11,065 nucleotides of DNA, from positions 1 to 11,065 of the forward strand of contig CAYXVG010000113.1 in assembly GCA_964468205.1 (NCBI GenBank), read 5' to 3'. Below are positions 6,834-11,065 of this stretch, piece by piece; position 1 is the first letter of the stretch; every line of letters starts with the position of its first letter. The DNA comes from CAWELS01 sp964468205. Lineage in GTDB: Bacteria > Acidobacteriota > Terriglobia > Bryobacterales > Bryobacteraceae. Made by a program: the position numbers and the translations under genes. Below the pieces are notes generated by a model. That model had not been told where the DNA came from. It made no database searches and saw only the letters and a program-made list of their open reading frames with translations.

Positions 6834-7088
6834 TGCGTTTGTCTCTTGGGGATTTGACTCGTGGTTGCCTTAGCGTGCTCCAGCGGCGTGGCCATCGAGT
6901 CCGCTCCGTGGCCGGACCTGAGATTGTTGTCATGCCCGCCCAGATGCGGTTAGTATACTCCAACTTGGCTTTCGCCGGGCCGGAATCCGCGTGCTTGGCC
7001 GGCCAACCGGAGGTTCAGTTCTCCACGCGTCGCGGCGAGGCCGGATTGCGCGGGCTCCATTACCAGCGGAAGGACGCGCAACGGGGTG
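6834..7088. other. Leader of the kinase operon and decayed sequence
   Basis: This stretch holds the upstream region of the kinase operon. A TATACT-like -10 candidate (minus strand, around 6952-6958) is present but no clear -35 accompanies it. A minus-strand frame ending at TAA 6951-6953 is open upstream past 7088 with moderate G/C third-position bias and could be another decayed coding piece, but I do not recognise its product and it has no good start. Confidence 0.3.
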
Positions 7089-7274
7089 CTATCGATGTAG
7101 GTTGAGCGGCTTGCCGGCGGCGATGTCCAGCCACACGATGAACCGCCCGGCGCCGGTCCTGGTGTTCGCCGGCAGATGCCGCCTCAGAATGGCGGCCTTC
7201 TGTTCCGGCGTGCCGTGCTTCCGGGACGCGCGATTCGCCGGGGTTCGAGTGCGGCCTGTGAACCTGTATCGAGT
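7089..7274 (-). pseudogene. Short start-less coding remnant, unknown
   Basis: A 61-codon minus-strand frame lies between an upstream stop at 7275-7277 and TAG 7089-7091. It has no ATG and very high G/C at third positions. Its product contains KHGTPEQKAAILRRHLPAN and GRFIVWLDIAAGKPLNL, which looks like a folded, mixed helix-strand end of a protein rather than noise. I do not recognise the family. It lies just downstream of the IS66-like remnant on the same strand, in a different frame, and may be the end of another gene cut by that element. Confidence 0.3.
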
Positions 7275-7305
7275 CTATGGCGGACGTGTGGTTCGGGATT
7301 GAGGC

Positions 7306-7467
7306 CGGCGCAGGGGGATCGGCTTTGCGCGTGGCCATCCAGTTGCCGGGCAGCGGTTCGTCAAGGGGGCGATGGGGATGAGCGCCGATGCGATCGAGGA
7401 CGCCGCGGAGGTAGGCGTACGGATCGATGTGGAGCCGCCGGCTGATCTCCTCGGCGATATGTTTCAG
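7306..7467 (-). pseudogene. IS66-family transposase, C-terminal remnant
   Basis: Within a longer minus-strand frame, these 54 codons read LKHIAEEISRRLHIDPYAYL, RGVLDRIGAHPHRPLDEPLP, then GNWMATRKADPPAPAS. This matches the C-terminal tail of IS66-type transposases (a DP-x-x-YL-x-DVL-x-RI segment, then HP-x-x-x-x-DELLP-x-x-W). The DDE core, the zinc-finger region and the accessory IS66 orfs are absent, and the frame continues into unrelated residues on both sides. It cannot move itself. Terminal inverted repeats were not identified. Confidence 0.65.
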
Positions 7468-7573
7468 CTCCCCATGCATCGCGGGCGGCGCCGATCGAGT
7501 GACTCCGGCAGGGGGGGCCGGGTATGTTGTTTGAACAGAAACCAAGCTGGTGAATCGAGGGACGATCGCCAGT

Positions 7574-8113
7574 CTACGAACGCATGGGGTGTGTCACGGT
7601 ATAGCGGACGGTGACAGTGCGGAGGGTGGCGGTGACCTGCACCCGGGCGTCCAAGGGGCGTTCGTGCCTTCTTTGGCCGACTTGTTCCATCGACACGTTG
7701 GAGACCAGGGTCACGGGTGCGGTCCAGTGGGACTCGCCGGCGCCGAGGGAAGGCGTGGTGAGAATGCGCATGGCGACATCCACGGGTCCTCCGCGGAAGT
7801 GTCTGGGAGTTGGGACCCAGCGGCGCATTCGCTGTTCAATGTGCTCGCTGATTCTCCGGTTGTAGCCGGTCAGGTTGATCTCCATCACGTACGATACGCC
7901 CGGATACGGCGATTCCCCGTCTTGGACCAACAGCCTAACGCGGCAGGTGTCGGCGCGCCAGTAGTACTCCGATCGCAGGACGGTACGGGGAAACGGTATG
8001 GCATGCCCGTCTCCGGCGCGCAGGGACTCAGCGCTATAGGGAGAGGTCTCATCACTAACAAATGGCTCTCTACTGGAAATATTCCATTGGTAGATTCTCG
8101 GGTTGAGCAGCAC
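7574..8113 (-). CDS. Hypothetical protein, 179 residues
   Basis: The start GTG 8113 is set by a strong Shine-Dalgarno, AAAGGAG, 7 bases upstream. Codons show consistent G/C preference at third positions through to TAG 7574-7576, better than the long opposite-strand frame over the same bases. No signal peptide, membrane span or known motif is seen. The middle has alternating strand-like stretches (RVRLLVQDG, SYVMEINLTGYNRR), then a basic segment EQRMRRWVPTPRHFRGG, and the end is Thr/Val-rich and strand-like (RVQVTATLRTVTVRYTVTH), suggesting a beta-rich fold. The upstream same-strand neighbour is a broken lipoprotein frame; the two may once have formed an operon. I cannot assign a function. Confidence 0.65.
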   Translation of the reverse strand: MLLNPRIYQWNISSREPFVSDETSPYSAESLRAGDGHAIPFPRTVLRSEYYWRADTCRVRLLVQDGESPYPGVSYVMEINLTGYNRRISEHIEQRMRRWVPTPRHFRGGPVDVAMRILTTPSLGAGESHWTAPVTLVSNVSMEQVGQRRHERPLDARVQVTATLRTVTVRYTVTHPMRS

Positions 8114-8128
8114 GGCGGCACTCCTTTC
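8114..8128 (-). promoter_or_regulatory. Strong Shine-Dalgarno fixing GTG start at 8113
   Basis: On the minus strand AAAGGAG is followed by TGCCGCC and then GTG 8113. Spacing of 7 bases is optimal. It is the main reason to accept the GTG and to accept this strand as coding. Confidence 0.7.
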
Positions 8129-8170
8129 CTTCTTTTCGGGCGGACTCTTCCTTCTTCTCGGGCGGACTCT
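8127..8170. repeat. 22-bp tandem direct repeat, two copies
   Basis: Bases 8127-8148 and 8149-8170 are adjacent copies of a 22-bp unit differing at one position (T8135 against C8157). On the minus strand the unit is a purine-rich AAGAAGGA tail after AGTCCGCCCGA, and the last copy lies immediately upstream of the Shine-Dalgarno of the 179-residue gene starting at 8113. Each copy brings an AAGAAGGA that could itself bind the ribosome. Confidence 0.85.
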
Positions 8171-8253
8171 CGGGGTGGCGGGTTTTCCGACTTCGAGAGG
8201 ACGCGGGACCGTAACCTAGTATGAGACGGAAGGCGCGAGAGCACAAGAGTTTC

Positions 8254-8562
8254 TTAGTTTAATACCCGGGTAAGAGAGCGTTCGAGCCGCGCGAGGAAGC
8301 CCGGGGATCCCGAGCGGCGATGCTGGGGGGAGGAGTGGGTGGCCGCTTCCCAGAGCATTGCGCGGATTCGGAGATCGACGCACCGCAGGTGGCGGTCGTA
8401 GGCGCCGTACATCCTTTCGCTGGCGCCGCCGCTATTGTCGTCCGCGAGAGTGATGCGGTAGGCGCTGCCATTGATAGGGATGTAGGTTTCATCCTGGAGT
8501 GCGGGCTGTTGGCTGCAAGCTGCTAGCAGTGCGAGGGCGGTGATGAGGGGGACCGCCGGAGA
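8254..8562 (-). pseudogene. Small lipoprotein-like ORF lacking a start codon
   Basis: A 102-codon open frame runs from just after TAG 8563-8565 to TAA 8254-8256. It begins SPAVPLITALALLAAC, a hydrophobic signal sequence ending in a perfect lipobox L-A-A-C, followed by SQQPALQDETYIPINGSAY, a globular-looking middle (RMYGAYDRHLRCVDLRIRAM) and a basic end RLERSLTRVLN. The lipobox Cys is residue 16 of the open frame. No ATG, GTG or TTG precedes it; the stop lies only 15 codons before the Cys, so the start Met and n-region have been lost or mutated. Codon third positions are G/C-rich, so it was a real gene recently. Initiation at a rare codon such as ATC or CTG is an alternative. I do not recognise the mature domain. 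It would lie in the outer or inner membrane facing the periplasm. Confidence 0.5.
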
Positions 8563-8565
8563 CTA

Positions 8566-8925
8566 GCCGACAGGGGTTACTCCCTTCGGCCAAGACGGCC
8601 AAATGTATCGACAGTTTGGCAGGTTGGTGTAGAGCCGCTGGAACAGGTGGCGTTGAGAAGGTTCTTTTGTGAGGGCAGACGGGGGAGGCAAACAAGGGCT
8701 GCAACGAAAGTGGTTTTGCTGTGGGGGGAGTGATGGCGGCTGATTGTGCGTCTCGGTGTTGGCCCCGGCCATTACATGGGGGTTGGCCGGCACATGCGTT
8801 TGTGGCATGGGTTGGCACGAGGGCTGTGGGGAAATTGGGGAACGCGCGGGCTGTCCCCGCATTTGTGGCATTATGATCGTGCAGTGTAGGTTGCTATTGA
8901 ATGTATAACTATGTGGGAGGAAAGC
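8566..8925 (+). promoter_or_regulatory. Upstream region of the Gfo/Idh gene, with short repeats
   Basis: No gene is seen here. Direct repeats occur: GCGTTTGTGGCAT (8796-8808) and GCATTTGTGGCAT (8859-8871), and CATGGG...TTGGC pairs near 8775-8793 and 8806-8818. A small hairpin GCGGG-CTGTC-CCCGC lies at 8846-8860. TATAAC at 8904-8909 resembles a -10 box but is too close to the start for normal initiation. The Shine-Dalgarno GGGAGG (8915-8920) lies 5 bases before GTG 8926 and favours that codon over ATG 8911, which it follows. Confidence 0.45.
8831..8907 (+). repeat. Copy 1 of dispersed intergenic motif
   Basis: Bases 8831-8854 (GAAATT then GGGGAACGCGCGG then GCTGT) and the 11-mer TTGAATGTATA at 8897-8907 both recur at 10996-11031. 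In this copy the two parts are separated by 42 bases, which include the small hairpin. It lies just before the oxidoreductase gene. Confidence 0.6.
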
Positions 8926-10230
8926 GTGCCGGAATCAACGAATGGTATTTCACGGCGACAGTTGGCGCAGGCTGCGGCGGGGGCGGGCGCCTTGGCGGCG
9001 GGGCCAACGATTGTGCCCGCATCGGCGCTTGGCTTGCAGGGCGCGACGCCGCCGAGCGACCGCATCATCATGGGAGGGATCGGGCTGGGAGGGCGAGGGC
9101 GGCGGGTGCTCAGCGCGTTTCTGCCCGATGACCGGGTGCAGTTCGTGGCCATTTGCGACATCCGCGAGGAGCGGCGCGAACTGGTGAAAAGCCAGGTGGA
9201 CAAGCACTACGGCAACAACAATTGCGCCATGGTACACGACGCGGGCGACCTGTTGGCGCGCGAGGATATCGAGGCGGTGATTATCGCCACGAGCGACCGC
9301 TGGCACGCCCTGATGTCGATCTGGGCGGCGCAGTCGGGCAAAGACATCTTTTGCGAGAAACCCGCCGCGATGACGATCGCGGAGTGCTATGCGCTGGCCG
9401 AGAACGTCAAGCGCTACGGAGCCGTGTTCCAGGCGGGAACGCAGCGGCGGAATTTGCCGCATTTCGAGTATGCGGTGGGATTGGCCCGTAGCGGCAAGCT
9501 CGGCCTGCTGCACACCGTGCATGCTCACAATTGGGGACGGCTGTTGACGCCGCTGGGGCACAGTTGGTGGCCTCCGGACAAGCCGGAGCCCGACGTACGC
9601 GTTTTTGATTGGGACAAGTGGCTAGGGCCTTGTCCCTGGCGGCCGTACAATTCGGTGTACCCGGATCGCGGCCGAAGCCAGTTTTGGGACTTCCACACGG
9701 GCATCCTCGAGTGGGGCTCGCACACGGTTGACCTTTGCCAGTGGGCGGCCGATGTCGACGATACTCACGCCATCGAACATGATCCCGAGGGCACGACGGT
9801 GAACAGCCGCTACGGGAACGGAGTGAAGCTGGTCCTGCGGCCGGACAACTGGCTGGACGTGGGCACGTGCGCCGTGCGTTTTGAGGGCACGGAAGGCTGG
9901 GTGGAAACGGGCGATGGCGGGGTCATCATGCTATCGGAGAACCTGCAATCGCTCAACCGCGACATTGGGATCAAGGGAACGGATCCGACGCTCCATGCGA
10001 AGGATTTTCTCGATTGCATCCGCTCGCGTTCGCAACCCAGGGCGAATGCGGAGGTCACGGCCAATGCGCATATCACGTGCCACGGGGCTTACATTGCGTG
10101 CCAACTCGGCCGGAAGGTGAACTGGGATCCCGCGACGGGTTCGTTCGTCAACGACGAGGAGGCCAACCGCCTGCGAAGCCGCGCATACCGGGAGCCGTGG
10201 CGGGTCGACGCGCTGGCGACATCGGCTTAG
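8926..10230 (+). CDS. Tat-exported Gfo/Idh/MocA family oxidoreductase
   Basis: A 434-residue NAD(P)-dependent oxidoreductase of the Gfo/Idh/MocA superfamily, which acts on sugars, polyols or their derivatives. A twin-arginine signal, S9-R10-R11-Q-L, followed by a hydrophobic Ala/Gly stretch and PASALG (31-36) points to folded export to the periplasm. The Rossmann nucleotide site is G51-I-G53-L-G-G56, then AICDIREER; ATSDRWHA (121-128) and C143-E-K-P146 are the conserved central motifs. The C-terminal substrate domain carries WDKWLGPCP (229-237), YNSVYPDRGR, and GSH266TVD269, where His266 and Asp269 are the likely catalytic pair. Start GTG 8926 is chosen because GGGAGG precedes it by 5 bases; ATG 8911 would add only five residues and has no Shine-Dalgarno. 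A HEAT-repeat gene follows after 33 bases, probably co-transcribed. The exact substrate is not deducible. Confidence 0.93.
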   Translation: MPESTNGISRRQLAQAAAGAGALAAGPTIVPASALGLQGATPPSDRIIMGGIGLGGRGRRVLSAFLPDDRVQFVAICDIREERRELVKSQVDKHYGNNNCAMVHDAGDLLAREDIEAVIIATSDRWHALMSIWAAQSGKDIFCEKPAAMTIAECYALAENVKRYGAVFQAGTQRRNLPHFEYAVGLARSGKLGLLHTVHAHNWGRLLTPLGHSWWPPDKPEPDVRVFDWDKWLGPCPWRPYNSVYPDRGRSQFWDFHTGILEWGSHTVDLCQWAADVDDTHAIEHDPEGTTVNSRYGNGVKLVLRPDNWLDVGTCAVRFEGTEGWVETGDGGVIMLSENLQSLNRDIGIKGTDPTLHAKDFLDCIRSRSQPRANAEVTANAHITCHGAYIACQLGRKVNWDPATGSFVNDEEANRLRSRAYREPWRVDALATSA

Positions 10231-10263
10231 GGAACATCGATTCGAGAGGAAAGGATTGCTGTG

Positions 10264-10935
10264 ATGTCACAACAAGCTGTACAACCGGCGAAACCGAAGC
10301 GGCCGCCGTTGCCAGATATTCCGCCCGAGTACGACGCGGGGCCAATCATGAAGCTGAATCAGCCGGAGCTGATCGCGATGGTCGAAGACCCCGGCTCGAC
10401 GCTGTTTGAGAAGGCGATTGCCTGCAAACGGCTCTCCATGGTGGGTACGCGAGAGGCGGTTCCGGCCCTGGCGGCGTTGCTGGACGATGAACGGCTGGGG
10501 CACTACGCCCGCTTCGGCCTGGAGCCGATTCCGGATCCGGCGGTGGATGAGGCTCTGCGGGGGGCGCTGGGACGGCTGAGAGGCCCGCTGCTCGTGGGAG
10601 TGATTCATTCGCTCGGAGTGCGGAGGGACGCCGACGCGGTGGACGCCCTGGGAAGACTTGTGTACGACGGTGATACCGGAATCGCCCAGGCGGCAGCGTC
10701 GTCGTTGGGGGCTATCGGAAGCGGCGAAGCCGCTGCACTGCTGCGGGAGGCGTTGGCGAGAGCGGCGGCTCCGGTGCGTCCGGTGGCGGCGCGCGCGGCG
10801 TTGGTCTGTGCGGAAAGGCTACTCGCGAGCGACCGGCGGACGGCGCTGGAGATGTACGAGCTGCTGACCGGCGACGACATGCCCAAGCCGGTGAAACTGG
10901 CCGCGCGGCGGGCGATCATGGCGGCCAGGGCGTGA
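10264..10935 (+). CDS. HEAT-repeat domain protein
   Basis: A 223-residue protein built of helical repeats. After a Pro/Lys-rich N-terminus (about 1-25) come repeated pairs of helices with the HEAT signature of Ala/Leu and Asp spacing: EKAIACKRLSMVGTREAVPA, LAALLDDERLGHYARFGLE, VGVIHSLGVRRDADAVDALG, IAQAAASSLGAIGSGEAAAL, and RPVAARAALVCAERLL. It resembles the PBS-lyase-like HEAT repeats, a protein-binding scaffold rather than an enzyme. No signal peptide or lipobox is seen, so it is probably cytoplasmic although its upstream neighbour is exported. AGAGGAAAGGA precedes the adjacent GTG 10261 and ATG 10264; I take the ATG, the difference being one residue. Proteins of this type are common beside Gfo/Idh/MocA genes in Acidobacteria and Planctomycetes as far as I know, but their role there is unclear. 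Confidence 0.85.
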   Translation: MSQQAVQPAKPKRPPLPDIPPEYDAGPIMKLNQPELIAMVEDPGSTLFEKAIACKRLSMVGTREAVPALAALLDDERLGHYARFGLEPIPDPAVDEALRGALGRLRGPLLVGVIHSLGVRRDADAVDALGRLVYDGDTGIAQAAASSLGAIGSGEAAALLREALARAAAPVRPVAARAALVCAERLLASDRRTALEMYELLTGDDMPKPVKLAARRAIMAARA

Positions 10936-10942
10936 CTTGCGG

Positions 10943-10966
10943 CGCCTGCTGTTTCGCGCGCAGGCG
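10943..10966 (+). terminator. Possible hairpin terminator after the HEAT-repeat gene
   Basis: CGCCTGC (10943-10949) pairs perfectly with GCAGGCG (10960-10966) around a 10-base loop, starting 8 bases after the stop codon. No run of T follows, so it is either a weak terminator or simply a 3'-end stabilising hairpin. Confidence 0.4.
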
Positions 10967-10995
10967 GGAACGGACGGTGCGAGGGGGGGCGTTTT

Positions 10996-11031
10996 GAAAA
11001 TGGGGGAACGCGCGGACTGTTTGAATGTATA
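10996..11031 (+). repeat. Copy 2 of dispersed intergenic motif
   Basis: GAAAATG then GGGGAACGCGCGG then ACTGT (10996-11020) is directly followed by TTGAATGTATA (11021-11031). Against copy 1 at 8831-8854 there is one inserted base and two substitutions, and the 11-mer is identical. It lies after the HEAT gene and might precede a further gene to the right of the window. Confidence 0.6.
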
Positions 11032-11065
11032 GGGTCGGCGATGCAAGAAAGATCTCCTGTTGGTG

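Noticed and set aside
7550..8224. Plus-strand open frame of 224 codons
   Set aside because: The opposite strand has better third-position bias and a strong Shine-Dalgarno at GTG 8113; the plus frame has low-complexity Gly/His/Asp content and no ribosome site.
8802..8825. Sigma-54-like promoter (TTGGCACG and TGTGGCAT boxes)
   Set aside because: The -24-like TGGCACG is good, but no GC occurs at the required 10-base spacing to form a -12 element, so the match is only partial.
8891..8909. TTGCTA and TATAAC as -35/-10 boxes
   Set aside because: The spacing is only 7 bases and the -10 candidate would place transcription start on or after the start codon.
1..11065. CRISPR array, tRNA or rRNA genes
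   Set aside because: No regularly spaced repeats beyond the 22-bp tandem pair, and no cloverleaf or conserved rRNA stretches were seen on either strand.

Overview
The window is GC-rich (roughly 60-65% by eye) with strong G/C preference at third codon positions. The gene types (Tat-exported Gfo/Idh/MocA oxidoreductase next to a HEAT-repeat protein, a cNMP-domain histidine kinase with a receiver/thioredoxin-reductase-like fusion, many decayed gene pieces) suggest a soil acidobacterium of the Solibacter/Bryobacterales kind. This assignment is inference; no rRNA or marker gene is present.

Layout. (1) 1-1023 (+): an uncharacterised protein open to the left edge, with a hydrophobic C-terminal segment and some likeness to DUF6236. 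(2) 1024-2295: debris. It holds the C-terminal catalytic third of a tyrosine recombinase (-), joined head-on to a headless small ORF (+), then a 239-bp block bounded by 31-bp imperfect inverted repeats. (3) 2296-2847 (+): a fatty-acid-hydroxylase/sterol-desaturase-family membrane protein. (4) 3038-3670 (-): more debris, namely a HicB-like antitoxin frame running out of frame into the tail of a HicA toxin, then a start-less open frame weakly like an ADP-ribosylglycohydrolase C-terminus. (5) 6833-3766 (-): the main intact operon. A histidine kinase with an N-terminal cyclic-nucleotide-binding domain overlaps by ATGA a receiver + glutaredoxin-like + thioredoxin-reductase-like protein that has lost its redox cysteines. 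(6) 6834-7545: decayed sequence with the C-terminus of an IS66-type transposase. (7) 8562-7574 (-): a start-less lipoprotein frame followed by an unknown 179-residue gene with a strong Shine-Dalgarno just downstream of a 22-bp tandem repeat. (8) 8926-10935 (+): a Tat-exported Gfo/Idh/MocA oxidoreductase and a HEAT-repeat protein, probably one transcription unit. Two intergenic copies of a short GC-rich motif plus an AT-rich 11-mer lie before and after this pair.

Working picture. The kinase probably phosphorylates the receiver of its overlapping partner, whose FAD/NAD(P)H module may act as a flavin-based sensor, NAD(P)H oxidase or signal output rather than a disulfide reductase. The Gfo/Idh/HEAT pair is probably a periplasmic sugar- or polyol-modifying unit. 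The rest is an accessory zone in which integrase, transposase and toxin-antitoxin genes have all been truncated.
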